From Symbiodinium kawagutii (Eukaryota > Sar > Dinophyceae > Suessiales > Symbiodiniaceae): 64,000 nt of DNA. Below the pieces are notes generated by a model. It ran no database searches and was not told where the DNA came from. It was given only the letters and a program-made list of their open reading frames with translations. The position numbers were made by a program, and so were the translations under genes. Shown piece by piece: positions 21,435 to 33,442 of the stretch; the stretch's first letter is position 1, and every line of letters begins with the position of its first letter. The stretch covers positions 62,001 through 126,000 of the forward strand of contig VSDK01017506.1 in assembly GCA_009767595.1 (NCBI GenBank). The letters are read 5' to 3'.

Positions 21435-21752
21435 GTGCTGATTGGTGTTATCCTCTACTAGCAGCCACTACCATTCTTCGCTGTACGAATTAGCAACAAA
21501 CTCAACCGCAGTTCACTCAGAACTTGAACAAACAACGTGCTGCACGTGCTGTTATATAACCATTCTTAAATCGGATTGGCGATGGTCTTGAGCATACTGG
21601 GTGGTTTATATATATTGTCACCCCGCTTTGCTGGGAATGGCAAGCTATCAAGCACCGACCATTGTGGTAGGAAGTAATTAACCGAGGCTGCTGTGTGGCT
21701 TTCATGGCTCTGTCGTATCCTAAAGCCATGTTAGGACCCGTATGTACTCTTT

Positions 21753-21781
21753 NNNNNNNNNNNNNNNNNNNNNNNNNNNNN
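21753..21781. other. Assembly gap (29 N)
   Basis: Run of N of unknown true size between the predicted exons at 21,205 and 21,800. An exon could be missing here. Confidence 0.99.
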
Positions 21782-21799
21782 TAACCTTTCCCACTGTAG

Positions 21800-21877
21800 A
21801 TGGTCGACTCCTCCTCAGAGGCCAACGACGCGGAGGATGCGGATAAGAAACCTGAGAACCTCGAAAATCAGCATTAA
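21800..21877 (+). CDS. Predicted terminal exon, acidic C-terminus
   Basis: Acceptor ACTGTAG, then MVDSSSEANDAEDADKKPEN LENQH and TAA. Such an acidic, Ser/Lys-containing tail is typical of a disordered C-terminus. No good donor precedes the stop. It would close the gene that may begin at 17,646. The first codon is ATG, but the frame is short, so a start codon here is unlikely. Confidence 0.5.
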   Translation: MVDSSSEANDAEDADKKPENLENQH

Positions 21878-22035
21878 TGACAAAATGAGATTCAAATGCT
21901 GCGGAATTTGCTTAGAGAGTCTTATGTTCTGCTCATGAGCTGTAGTTCATGACCAGGGAAGGTCGTCAGAGCAGCTTCCCATGAGAATCTTCGTAGTGTG
22001 TCCTCCTGAGACTGGCACTATAGAAATTCAATTGA

Positions 22036-22153
22036 TCATATGGAGGTTTCTCAAAGTAGGGGAGCCCTCAAATCATCCAATATAACTGATCTGTAGTAGT
22101 AAAGAATGCATGCATGCATTTTTTTGGGTCCATATTTTGAGAAACACCCTTGT
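22036..22153. mobile_element. MITE family B copy
   Basis: Ends ATATGGAGGTTTCTCAAAGT and CCATATTTTGAGAAACACCC; contains a TGCATGCATGCAT tract in the centre. Confidence 0.75.
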
Positions 22154-22770
22154 GTTTGTAGGCCTGAGTGCCAGTATGGCTATGAACAAACATGTAGGCA
22201 CGCAGAATAGTGGAGCCATATCGATTCCCATGTTACTTGATTCAGTCTAAAACGGATCGATGCAGATTCCTGGTGTTTTAATCTCTCCCACATAATTTCC
22301 AGACAAAAAGAAACATGTCATATTTCAAAGGCTTTCCAACCACATGTCCCATTGGATTCTCTAGTGAGAGGTTCACTAGATGAGGTACAGGGTTCACCTT
22401 GCCACCTTGCCCTTTCTGCTGTGTTGAGTACCAGTTGGCAATTGTCAAAAATTAGCGATGAAGCTACCAGCTAGATGCAGGTGATTTTGACTATGATCAT
22501 CCAGCCATTTTTGTAGCATCCCCCCGGCCCTCTAAAATATTGAAAAATCACCACTGCATCAGGGGTTGTCTCTTGAATGGATGTACCATATTGCTCAATG
22601 CCGTTGGTTGTTATATAGTCCCTATGGACCATTGAGTAACCGTCAACTAGCCCTCAATCAACCACCAACCAACTATACTTTCAGCTTACATAGGATGACA
22701 ATTATCCTGCATGATCCTGAATTGATTCTAAGAAGCAGCTTGGTGTATGGCTGCAGGGGGCTTGAAACCC

Positions 22771-22862
22771 ATGGCGACCTGTACCCTGATCTTCCGGCGT
22801 GCTGAAGGCAGCTGGCGGTCAGCAAGACACCACCGCGAGAGAATTTCCGGCCCTGAAGATCG
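22771..22862 (+). CDS. Possible first coding exon of a new gene
   Basis: ATG in a strong context (ACCCATGGCG), 15 bp after a CTGCAG acceptor that could take a trans-spliced leader. The frame MATCTLIFRRAEGSWRSARH HRERISGPED ends in phase 2 at GTTCTG. The Arg-rich N-terminus could be targeting sequence. A second frame (LKAAGGQQDTTAREFPALKI) is open over the same bases. Confidence 0.4.
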
Positions 22863-23770
22863 GTTCTGATCATAAAAAGCTCGTGATCATCAGACACACA
22901 GAGATAGATTCAGATACACTGATACAGATGATGTATCCCTACTACTCTGGTTTGGAGGGTTCGGCTTGGGAGGGTCGAAAAACTTCTTGCACGGTAGAAC
23001 ACATTTGTTGCCATCTTGTGGTTCAAGTGCAAAACCCACCTCCAACCCAAGTTTTAGCTAGCAAAAGGTGCGTATTGTGTTCAGTCGCTTGGCTTCCAAG
23101 TTTCATAGATTTATATGTGTTTATTTGTTCTTTAACATATATGTAATGTATGTTACAGGAAAATACAAGCACACATATCACACATATAAATATATATATG
23201 TAAATACATTTAAAGAAATGCATACATTGGTTTTCATTGGTTTGCAACGGTGATTCGCATCTATGTACTCTATCTAATTCTATTTCTATCTATGAATCTA
23301 CTGTGCTGCACAAGAAATAGCCACTATTAGCGGTGAGGCGATGGGATTGCTGAAATATCATGGGTGATGATCGAATCTCTGCAGGAAAATTTGCTAGGTT
23401 ACGATGCAGCAGAGCAGTAATCAAGAGTAATCAAGAACCGACATACCAAGTGCTGGGTTTTGTCTCCGTTGCTCAGCGGCAGTTGCGAATGTTTTGCTAA
23501 GAACCGTCCAAGGATCTTATGGCCGATGCTGCTTTGACAAATGCAATGAAATATTTTTGGGGGGGATTATTTGCATGTCTACATGGTTTGGGAACCACCC
23601 TGACTGTGGGGCAAAAGAAAAGTTTCAGCAAATCTAGATGATGATCCCACTGGTTCTTCATGATGCTCACCTTTATACTTCCTAGCTGTTCGCAACATGT
23701 TTTTTTTCCAGCTCGTTGTGGGCTTCATCCAGGTGGTGCCTTGCTGGTCTGGTGAATTTTTGGAGCACAG

Positions 23771-23868
23771 GAGCCGTCCCAAAGTCGGCGGACGCGGTTA
23801 AGTCGTTTCAGGAGTTCATGGGGCCCCTGGGGGCTGGGCGAGGGCCCGGCCTGGCACCATGGACTGAG
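23771..23868 (+). CDS. Predicted coding exon, Gly/Pro-rich
   Basis: Acceptor AGCACAG|G and donor GAG|GTACCG. The frame AVPKSADAVKSFQEFMGPLG then AGRGPGLAPWTE runs from phase 1 to phase 0. Sharp GC boundaries on both sides. Not recognised. Confidence 0.5.
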
Positions 23869-24372
23869 GTACCGCAACTGGTGGTTGGAGGGGTACCACC
23901 GCAGAGGTGGTTGAGCTGCTCAGCCGTGGACGACCAACATGGGTAGACTGGAGATGTTGATGGATGTTTATGTCTTTCATGAATGTGTGTTTTAAGATAT
24001 TGTAAGGGGTTTACTACATGGAATAGTTTTATGTTGAATTGCATGACTTACCTTACTTTATCTCTATGATGTAGAGATGGTAAGAAAGTCGGCGGGACAA
24101 GGGTGAAGGTTATGCGCGAACAGGTGTGGTTGCGCGGACAATTGAAAAAATCGTGAAGGGTCATGAACTCATGACGGGTGGCTGGTGGTTGGAGATGTGT
24201 AGTCATGGATTGTTGAACCACCAAGCAGCCCTTCGGCTTGTCTTTCGCATTGCTATCATAAACGTCCAACTAGTACGGTTGCAGTCATTGACGAACCATG
24301 GTTAATCACTTTATAAGCATCAATAACTGACCACCATTTGTTCGATGACTGTGTATTCCTCGAAACCACCAG

Positions 24373-24583
24373 GGTTTTTTGGACCTCACTACTTTGTCGT
24401 TCGGGTCAGATTAGCTGTACCAGCGGTCCACCGGACCCTGAAGAAACTCGCGTTATGCGGGATTTCTGTGCGCCGCGCTGTGGGTCTGGCGCCCAAGCAG
24501 AACACTTCATTTGCCAGGAATGGGGGAAGTCCCCAACTTGATGTCAGAACCCCCTGGACCCCGTTGAGCATGGGGAAGGGATG
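24373..24583 (+). CDS. Predicted coding exon, frame uncertain
   Basis: From acceptor CACCAG|G one frame reads FFGPHYFVVRVRLAVPAVHR then TLKKLALCGISVRRAVGLAP and stays open to TGA at 24,582-24,584. An alternative exon from 24,423 reads GPPDPEETRVMRDFCAPRCG. Both are plausible. Confidence 0.35.
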
Positions 24584-24819
24584 ATTCTTTGGGGGTTGTG
24601 GATGGTTGTGGAGGTTAGGGGCCTTTCATTGGAGCACTGCGCCATTCTCAGCCATGCCGAAGCCGGAGCTCAAAATGCGGCTCGAAAAGCACCATGGATC
24701 ATCATGGTTCGGCCGACTCGGCCATCCCACCATGTTTAGGCCCTACTCACCAATATAGTAATTAACATGAATTAACAATTTATATAAGGCTTTAGAGGTT
24801 GCGGAGGGGACTCACTTCT

Positions 24820-24932
24820 ATTTGAGTGTTTCTCCAAAGAAGGGACGCCTCAAACCATCCTCGATTAATTTGACAGTTATAGACGAAACCAAAAATGCAT
24901 TTGGGGGGCCGCCTAGTTTGAGAAACAGCCAT
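24820..24932. mobile_element. MITE family B copy
   Basis: Ends TTGAGTGTTTCTCCAAAGAA and CCGCCTAGTTTGAGAAACAG; diverged. Confidence 0.55.
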
Positions 24933-25187
24933 TTCTTACAGATGCACCTGCCCACAGGGAGCCTCCACAACCCATGTCCATCGATTCCCACACTACTCCC
25001 AGCATTTCGCTGTAAGAACGCCTGAAGCAGATCAAGCCATGGTTTTGCTTGGAGGACCCAATACCACTGCCCAAACAATGACCGTTTTCGAATCTCCTCG
25101 CTACCCTGTCCAAAACCTTTGTTTGGCTGATGATTTTAGATTCTCAACTAAGCAATCTGTTTGTAGCAAACCGTTTATGATGGTACT

Positions 25188-25275
25188 CCAACCAACCAAC
25201 CAACCAACCAACCAACCAACCTACCTACCTACCTACCTACCTACCTACCTACCTACCTGCCAACCTGCCAACCTA
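25188..25275. repeat. (CCAA)n(CTAC)n microsatellite
   Basis: Seven CCAA units followed by about ten CTAC units and degenerate CTGCCAAC repeats. Confidence 0.9.
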
Positions 25276-25556
25276 CCAACGAATAAATCATACAATACCG
25301 CCGTCACTAACTGGTTTGAACCTCGACAAAGCTAGTGGTAGCCAGCATCAACCAAACACAGCCGCAAACGCCGGGGAGTCTCATGGGCATGCGGCATGCC
25401 GGGCTGAGAGAATTGGATCCCCAGATTCAGATTTAAGATGTTAACCCACGATTAAGCTGTTGTTAATTTGTGTGTACCATCTTAGTACGAAAGGCCATCA
25501 CCAAATTGGGAGAGACCACCCTACTGTATCAATCGACCAGCATTTTCCATGTCTAG

Positions 25557-25670
25557 CTTCTATGGGGAGCAAACACGTGCATGTGATGCGATTTCACGGA
25601 GCTGGATCTTTGAGCCAATGCAGCAGCGCAGTGTCAGAAGCCCTGTCTACTGTTTCAGATCTGCCACTTA
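25557..25670 (+). CDS. Predicted coding exon with GC-type donor
   Basis: Acceptor GTCTAG; the frame FYGEQTRACDAISRSWIFEP then MQQRSVRSPVYCFRSAT ends at GCAAGT, a perfect match to the extended donor consensus apart from the GC. Phase 2 to 2. A competing frame (MGSKHVHVMRFHGAG...) is open to TAA at 25,697-25,699. Confidence 0.4.
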
Positions 25671-26102
25671 GCAAGTGTCAGATCACTATGAGTCACTAAG
25701 CTAGTGGCGCTGGTATTGCATAGAAGAGGGCCCTGCAAGGTGCTGTGGGTGTTGGGACTGGCAGTTGATTCATTGAAATCAACGGTTGGTTGCTGAGTTC
25801 CCTAATATATTATCAAAACCAGAAGGTTCCTGGCCTACTGAGCTTACTGCTTGAATCAGTAGTTGCAGTATGTACCTTCCGCTTACCAATTTCAATGGTT
25901 ATGCTATCACAAGCTTCACCTCTGGCAACCATTGACAATTTCCACACAAAAACCCTCGTTTTCGTTGCCAAGACTTAGTACGGTATCAATGATGACGTAT
26001 GAACAGCGTTGTTTAGCTATCCCAGGTTCCACATGGTTCCACGGAACAAAAAAACATGAGAGCGATATATGTCTAACGTCCACCTGCACCTGGTGCCCCA
26101 AG

Positions 26103-26230
26103 TTACCTCGGCGCCAGCTGCCCTGGTTCAATGGCAGGGGCCCAACGGCCCCGCCATGAAGGGGAAGACCCCCCCCGTCGCCCAATGGACGCAAAAACCA
26201 GCGGATCGACCTGCCTTGATGGCAGGCGGG
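26103..26230 (+). CDS. Predicted coding exon, Pro/Ala/Gln-rich
   Basis: Acceptor CCCCAAG, 42 codons, donor GTCATG, phase 1 to 0. The frame TSAPAALVQWQGPNGPAMKG then KTPPVAQWTQKPADRPALMA looks like a disordered linker. The other frames are open for shorter distances. Confidence 0.45.
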
Positions 26231-27164
26231 GTCATGTCTCGCATCATTGTTTTGCAAAAGATTTCTGTGTTGGTTCCATGAGTGTGAGATGTGTTGCGGC
26301 CTTTTTTTTTCACATTGAAATAGTCGTTGTTTTCACAATCATCGGGAACCATTGTAACCTTTGATCACCCTTGTTTAGCATCGAACCAACTTGATTACCA
26401 TTGGTGAAGCATGGTTGCCAATAGACATGACCATGTTTTGTCTAACCACTGGTGGCCATGGCGATTAATTGTCGAATCTTTGCGAACCAATGGCTGCCAA
26501 AGGTACACCTCCACAGTTGACTTCCCAGGGAGAAAAACCAAAAGCTCTTCCAAGAGGTTGCCATTGCCATCAATAAGAGCAGCATCTCTGTTGATTTATG
26601 AGCTACTGTATGCACCAGATTCTTTCCAAAGATGTTGTGCAAGACATCAGCTGTTATATGAGATGCTTTGCATGTATACTTTTCCATGTAAATGAACCAA
26701 CCATTGTTGATTTCGCGATTCGATACCATTTAATGCCAACAATCATTTTTAGCTGACCCAGGGCATTCTTTTCATAGCCCAGTTGGTTGCTGCAAATTGG
26801 AAGAGAACGAACTCATCACTTCCACACATTTCATCTTCATGGGTCCATGAGGCATCCCATAGTGGGACAGCTCAACCATCCGAGTTTTTCGATCAAAGAA
26901 CTCAGAGCCCCGCCACATTCTGCACCCGTATCAACGGTTCCTTGGATTGCTTAGAATCAACTGTTCGAAAACAGCGGAGCAGCAGCATTTAACAACAATC
27001 CGATCAATTTTATGTCCTCATATCATGCACATGGATAGCTGGTGGTGTTTTGTTTATGCATTGTCTCCTTGAAGTTCCTCGTTCGCTAATTATGCATGCG
27101 CACCACATCGGACCACTATATACCACTATTCTAGATTCATTGAATATCTATATATATATATATA

Positions 27165-28278
27165 TACCTGGATATTCCGTTGGCGGTTTTTTCGGCCGTT
27201 TCTGACTTCGGCGATTATTTCTGCCGATGGCCCACCAGCAAACACAAAAATGCCGACAAGCACCAAAAGCTGCCGACGATAATTTTTGGCATGCCATTCC
27301 AGGAATTGTTTTCAAGGCAAACATGTGTATACAAAAGTGATCTCAGTGGTATATATGTTTCAAACAATATCAAGAAACATTTTGCATGGCAAGAATCAAC
27401 CCCCAGTGTGAGAATATAACCAATCCTGGTGATCAAATTCGACTCTTGGTGGCATATGATGACCCACCGCCTGCAACCCGAAGAAAAGTGGCACTTGACA
27501 AGATCCCTTTGCCCGAGCCTCTGAGCAAAACAACCCGTCCCCTATAGACAGCCAGCAGCCTTCATATCCAATTGGAATCGGCAATCATTTGGCTATTCGC
27601 GGCTATGTCACACCATCCCAAACTCTTAATAACACGTACTTTTGTTCCTGACCAGAAAATGTTTTTGAGGATGGCAAATTCTGCCGAAAGACCCGCCTAA
27701 TTCCGCCGAAGACCCGCCTAGTTCCGCCGAAGACCCGCCGAATTCCGCCGAAGACCAAATATAAAAAAAACATATTTATTTTGATATTTCAAGATCTGAG
27801 AGCGCGTCATTTTCTTCAAAAACGACTGTAAAATCATGTTTGCACAAAAGACCGGCAGTTTTCAATTTTTCTCATTGCATGCAATGATGCGTGTACAGCA
27901 CTTTTTGACTACGTCAAGTTCACAATAGCCACAAGCAACAGCGAGCAAGGCAAAGGAGGGGGTGGGCGAAACTGAGGGAAAGGGAAGTCCCAGGTCAGGA
28001 AGGTAGCCACGGCAGCTGTGGCACTGAACCAATCGAGCCACCAGGATTCCAAAAATATGTATTTGGTGTGTGTGAGACCCTGCTCGAGCATGGTTTGCTC
28101 AGTCATTTCGCATTTTGTTCCCAACAAGATTTGGCTGAGGTGTTTTAACCCAAAAACGCTGATGAGAAACAAGAAGTGCCGACAACAAGGTCCACATGAG
28201 GTGGGGACGGCAAAAGGCGCCTTTTCTCCAAATCGGCAATTATTTCTGCCGAAAGGAAGTTCTAGGTATATTATATAT
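27165..28278. mobile_element. 1.1-kb element with terminal inverted repeats
   Basis: The left end TATACCTGGATATTCCGTTG and the reverse complement of the right end (ATACCTAGAACTTCCTTTCG) match at 11 of the first 15 bases, flanked by TATA-rich sequence on both sides. Subterminal CGGCGATTATTTCTGCCG on the left and CGGCAATTATTTCTGCCG on the right are near identical. No transposase frame is visible, so it would be non-autonomous. Confidence 0.5.
27682..27757. repeat. 21-bp minisatellite
   Basis: About 3.5 units of AAGACCCGCCTAGTTCCGCC with small changes (AATTCCGCCG, TAGTTCCGCC), inside the 1.1-kb element. Confidence 0.85.
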
Positions 28279-28839
28279 GTATCTTTCGTGTTTGTGCTAT
28301 TTTGTCTCCATCATGAACCAACCAGCTTAAGCACTGCCAAGCATCATCAAGCATCATAAACCAGCTTCTGAAGCACTATCACGATTGATGAAGTATCATT
28401 AACCATCATGTTACTGTGTATTCACCATCATTCAGCATGCCATTTGTTCACACCTTGATCTGTGAGAGACTTGCGCAATGAATCTCTGTAGCTGTTGCCA
28501 GCTCGGAGAACTCGGGTCGGATGAGGAATTTCAGTGCGCCAAGTATCCTGGTCCAACTAAAAATGGTTCATACAGCAATTAGAGTGATGAACTATGTTGG
28601 TAATTGATCATGCTTAATGAGGATGGTCAACGGTTGCTCATGATAATGGTTCATGAGGATGATTGGCTGTGACATTGGAACGCACAAGGAAAAAACATCT
28701 GAAAATTAGGGCCGATGTTTCCAGGCTTCCTCGGCTTCCTCACTGTGCTTCTGTTGGTCTCGCCTATAGGAACGGCAAGTAGGAACGGCAAAGCCGGAAA
28801 CATCCCAGACCAATATGAAAAGTATCAACAATCAGCAGC

Positions 28840-28920
28840 AAGTAACAAATCAGCAACAAATAACTAGCAAGCAACAAGTAAGAATTAACAACAAGCAACT
28901 CAACAGGTAACTCAACAACT
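28840..28920. repeat. Degenerate CAACAAGTAACAA repeat
   Basis: ATCAGCAGCAAGTAACAAAT, CAGCAACAAATAACTAGCAA and similar CAACAA-rich units precede the exon at 28,981. Confidence 0.6.
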
Positions 28921-28980
28921 GCGCATCAAACCATTGCATTTGATCCGTGTCATCGACGAAACCTGCGCTGACCGAAAGCC

Positions 28981-29124
28981 ATGGAGTGCCTCGCAGATCG
29001 GAGCGAAGATGGGCTGATGACGGCGCTGGATGCAGATTTCTCCAAGTTGGTGGCGCAGCAGGAGACGCGTTTCGTTTGTCGTGGCAGTGCCGCAGTGCCC
29101 CAGGAGACTACGAAGCACCGCATG
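28981..29124 (+). CDS. Predicted coding exon, possible gene start
   Basis: ATG in good context (AAGCCATGGAG); the frame MECLADRSEDGLMTALDADF then SKLVAQQETRFVCRGSAAVP ends at CATG|GTGAAT in phase 0. If spliced instead at CTCGCAG (28,989-28,995), a second frame (SERRWADDGAGCRFLQVGGA) is also possible. Periodic codons favour coding on +. Confidence 0.45.
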
Positions 29125-29272
29125 GTGAATCATGGTGTTACCATGACCCGCTGTTGGAGTTAGGACGGGTTGGTTTTGCATATGCCAAACATCATGTACC
29201 AGGTTTGCTGACTTATTTGAGTACCAACTACTTGGCTCAAGATTTGATGATATCCACAATGGACAAAATCAT

Positions 29273-29372
29273 ATGGTGGGTTCTTGAAATGGGTATCCAT
29301 CCCCAAATCACCCAAGATTAATCATTTGTAGTCATGAATCAACCACTTTTTGGGGTCCTTTAGAAAAAACAT
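29273..29372. mobile_element. Decayed MITE family B copy
   Basis: Left end TGGTGGGTTCTTGAAATGGG; the right end is lost beyond TTTTTGGGGTCCTTTAG. Confidence 0.45.
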
Positions 29373-30511
29373 TGTGTTAGCCCCCTATGGTAACTCTGTG
29401 CCGAATCTTGGCTTCACAAGTTTCAACTTGGCCTTCGTGAGGTGGCGAACCGCTGCATCATTGCTTTCATAGCTTTGTCCACGGCCATGGGTACCTACTA
29501 GCCATCCAATAATGGCCGTTGCTAGCACGGAAGCCTCCAGTTATGGGGTTCACCACTTGTGGACAAACCCTCATGTTTCTTGTTTGGTAGTTTGCCTTGG
29601 CGGCTTTTTGCGCTCTCTGTAGTGTCTTTGCTATTGGGTTCGCTTCTCGGCTTTTTTAGCCTCTTGGCTTTTCTGGTTTGGGGTTTTCAGAAGCTTCGTG
29701 TTTCTTGTAATTAGTGTCTTCTTTGGCGTTTGGTTGCCTTCTGTTTGTTTTCTGATTGTGTGCTGGTTTTGGCCATTGTGGCTGCGTATCGCTCATCCCA
29801 GGACACAAGAGGTCAACAAGCGCAGATGCCTGATTGACAACAGTTGGCGAATGTACGTATATACGTGGATGCACTTGCATCATGTACGCACAGCTGGTGC
29901 TTTGGTAAGATTAATAGGTATTGGGCATATAGCTCATTTTACTTTGAAACAAAGGTCAGGGTCGTTTGTCTTCTCTTACCCCTTCCATGAGCCTCTCCTA
30001 AGCCCCAGATCTGTTAAGTGCCAGGTCCCCCTGTCACTTTCCCATACTGACCCCTGCTGGCCCTGTCTGTCCGAAATTGTCCCAAGTCTTCTTTGACCCT
30101 TCCCTGACCTTTACCGCATGACCAAGTTCCACCCCAAGCTTCACAGAACCCTAAACCCTACGTCCAACTTGAAAGGGTCCTTGACCCGTTCCCTTCGAAG
30201 TTCCCACACCTGACCCTCCCCCGCTCTCCCATGTCCGAGCTTGAAGGCCGCAAGCACCGTCTCGCCAGTGATCCAATTGCCCCCAAGCGGAAGATATGAT
30301 ATGATTGTTTGTGTTATACTTATCATAGTTGATTATTACTTGAATCAACATCATTGTCGAATATCCAATCCTGAGTAGAATTATTGTGTTACTAAAATCT
30401 GTGCTTTACCAATCCACATAGCATAATAATCTCCGAGTCAATGGGTTACCACGACTGATCCTTCAGGCAGGTGGTGACTGCACACAACATTGACGGCCAC
30501 TGCTTGGTCAG

Positions 30512-30568
30512 GCGAGCATTACCCAACAACTGCTGAAACGCCACCAGGACATGCGGTTTCGGCTTGCT
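30512..30568 (+). CDS. Predicted short exon, helical
   Basis: Acceptor TGGTCAG|G, frame ASITQQLLKRHQDMRFRLA (phase 0 to 0), donor GTAGAG. The sequence is strongly amphipathic. Confidence 0.45.
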
Positions 30569-30757
30569 GTAGAGTCAAGCTGGGCTTGAGATTAGGGCAA
30601 ACCCTTGGATGCCCTCAAGCCGAAAAATGGTCAAGCTGCTTGAGAGTGGTCATATCATGGTCAGTGTGTTCAATGGTGACGGTATCTTGTCGCTAAGCGT
30701 GGGGATATCTGGGATAATCCTTTGCAATGATTGTCAGCGATGCTTAATCAGCTGCAG

Positions 30758-30970
30758 GGCCAAGAGTGCAAGCCATGGCTTGCCCGCTGATGTCCCCACC
30801 TCTGGTGGTGTCCCTGTGCCGTGCTTTTCGAAGCTACCACATGACGAGTCACACATGAACCAAAGACCAACTCTCGGGAAATCAGATACCCTTCATTATT
30901 CACATGAATACTGGGAAGCCTCCGGGACTCCAGAATCCAAGCTTGCAATGTTTCGGGTTCAAAATGTAAA
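30758..30970 (+). CDS. Predicted coding exon, hydrophilic
   Basis: Acceptor CTGCAG|G; the frame AKSASHGLPADVPTSGGVPV PCFSKLPHDESHMNQRP continues open to about 31,000 with TLGKSDTLHYSHEYWEASGT and periodic codons. The 3' end is not fixed. A rival frame (MACPLMSPPLVVSLCRAFRS) ends at 30,869. Confidence 0.4.
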
Positions 30971-31227
30971 TGAGGTCACCCACATATTCGTAATGAAGTA
31001 GTAGTCTCAACAATATCAACACATGTTCATGTGTTTGCCATCATGCATGGGAGTTATAATCGTTGTTTAACTTATCGGTTGGCTTGAAGTCTTGAACAGT
31101 CAACTTGGTTAGTACTGGTGAACCAAGGCCATAACAACTCAAGCAATCAAACATCATCAATCCAATCTAGCACTGTTGCTATTGTGAAGCGTGAGTATAT
31201 CAAGTTGTTTTTGTTCAACAACCAGCT

Positions 31228-31302
31228 AGGTGGGTGTTTCTCAAAAGATGGGTTCCCCAAAATCATCCAGTTTATCAATTACTTTGATAGCAACAAAACC
31301 AA
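31228..31302. mobile_element. Half MITE family B copy
   Basis: Left end GGTGGGTGTTTCTCAAAAGA followed by AAATCATCCAGTTTATCA; the right end is missing where the GC-rich exon island begins. Confidence 0.5.
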
Positions 31303-31422
31303 CGCTAGCTTGTGCGTATGGCCCATGGCTTCAGTAGCGCCCCCGTGGCGCTGGCCGGTTTCAGCCTGGGAAAAAACGTCGAGTCGTCGTCCGGGACCCC
31401 GTGACGTCGGTCGTGTGGCGAG

Positions 31423-31492
31423 GACGTCGTGTCTGCTCTTCGCCTGGAGATCGAAGTGATGCGCAACGAACTCTGTGAGAAGGACAGCAGCG
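31423..31492 (+). CDS. Predicted coding exon, coiled-coil-like
   Basis: Acceptor TGGCGAG|G; the frame VVSALRLEIEVMRNELCEK ends at a strong GTGAGG donor in phase 1. The heptad-like LRLEIEVMRNEL favours a coiled coil. The GC-rich island spans 31,322-31,560, so more coding sequence lies upstream (MASVAPPWRWPVSAWEK in another frame) or on the minus strand (open for 133 codons). Confidence 0.45.
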
Positions 31493-32324
31493 GTGAGGGA
31501 GCTGCGTGTCCGGTGAAGGCCACGGGGGAGGCCAGGAGCTCGGGGGCTAGGAATCGTTGGTAACAGGTCCCCCATAAGGTCCCTCAAATGGTTAGCTAGG
31601 TAGTGGAACAGCCAGTCATTGTATACAACTACAGTCCAAGGGATTATGAACCAATTCAAGAACTGGAGGGCGCCTTGCATAGCCAGGGGGGTACCACCAA
31701 TTGTTTAAGAAATGGTTTGAATGGCTGGGAAAGAAAACAACGTTGGAAACTGTGTGCTCCGTGTCATTAGTAGACAAATGTTGGATCCACAGCCATTCTA
31801 TGACTGGTTTTTTGCAGCTGAACTTGAGAATAGTCATGAATCGACCCTCGATGATCACGCTGAGAAGCCATAGGTTTTGGGCAGATCCTGGCCTAACATC
31901 ACGTAAAATCCCGAGCCAAGAGGCGTTAATATGGTAGTACGCCTAAGTTGACTTGGGAGTTGACCTTGGGGTGCACACTTGGTCAGGCACCAGCTTGCTA
32001 AGATGAATGCTGAACATTTGGTAGATCCAGCGATAAATCACCACCACTGGAGTGTTGCCATAGCTGATTCATCGATCAAATCTTGCAGTGGATCATCTCA
32101 AGTCCAGGTTATAATCTCTGTAAGATTTATAGGTGCTAATCATAGCTGCTAATCATTTCCCCTTCACCAAGTGCCGGGTATAATCCTTGTTCTGTATGGG
32201 TGGCCTCCGGGTAAGGTCCCTGAGACGCTGACATGTGGGGCAGCCTTTGTCAAGTCCACGTGTGTATGGCATGCGTAAATTTACATATATGTAATGCATG
32301 ATTAGATATTCACTGCATGTGTGT

Positions 32325-32480
32325 ATACATATATGTATATATATATATATTATATATATTTATTTATGTATATTTGAATAAACATGTATTTATCATGATG
32401 TCTTTGCCATTCTATTTATGTACGATTGATATCGACTGATATCATTTGCAAAAATATATGTATATAGATGTTGTATATAT
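32325..32480. repeat. AT-rich tract with (TA)n
   Basis: TATATATATATATTATATAT and related low-complexity sequence. 31,600-33,440 holds no other coding island I can support. Confidence 0.8.
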
Positions 32481-33442
32481 GTTTGGAGTAGGTGCATCCA
32501 TCTGTAGGGGGCCCATTTGGCTCACTTTCGCTGCAAGAAGGCAGCATGACCCAACACCAGAGCCATCGATCAACAGAAAGAGTAAGACATGTGATAGGCT
32601 AACATGAACATCAGCAGACACCAACAGGTAGACATCGGGCTGTTGGTAAGTCACTCCCAATTTTGGGCACTGCTGGTCACCTATTGGTCACCTGTTGCCT
32701 TCCTGAGAGAAGCTGGGGGATTTGATGAGTGATTGAGATCAATAGCCACTGAATGGCCGTTAGTCCGGTCAAATACGTAAGCTTTAAGTTTTTAGTGATC
32801 ACCATCAAGGTAGAGCTATTCGATCACCAGAATAACCCTAGCATGTTGATCATGAATCATTGCAGGGCCCGCAACAAGGTCATCACATCGACTAATTACG
32901 ATTGCATTGATAGCTTGTGCATGAGAATTGGGAGTGACATACCAACAGTGACTTACCAACAGACAGTGAGCTACCAATTGGTAATATTACTACGATTGCA
33001 AATGTCTGGGGCATCATAGTGTTGTTTCAGAAACCTAAAACTGTCTTAATCGTAGTGTCATAGTTCTTTTGTGATGACATTAGCGTCACTAATAGCGTTA
33101 ATAATGGTAATACAATATAGCGATTCATTGTTCTATCCAGACAACCAACCATATTATTACACTTTGGTTGATGATAGTCCATAATTACGTGTAGCATTAA
33201 CATCATGTTTATCATGCGGATGATATGTAATGTACTTGCCATGATCAAGCAACCACTATTGATACGTATTGGTACATCATGGAACTCGTGATAACCACGA
33301 CCATCATTTGATGACTTTAGTATTGCACCTGGCCAAGTCTTGAAGCCAACTGATAGCCAAACACACCATGAATCACTTGCGGTTGATCATCGAGTGAGTG
33401 CGGTCAAACCTTGGACTCCTCCCAACAGAGTCACAATTTCAA

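Noticed and set aside
25188-25275. [16 protein letters not shown] repeat protein
   Set aside because: Frame of a CCAA/CTAC microsatellite with no coding sequence on either side.
31279-31680. 133-codon minus-strand gene
   Set aside because: GC-rich and open, but the + strand over the same island has better splice sites (AG|G, GTGAGG) and a coiled-coil-like frame. All other firm exons are +.
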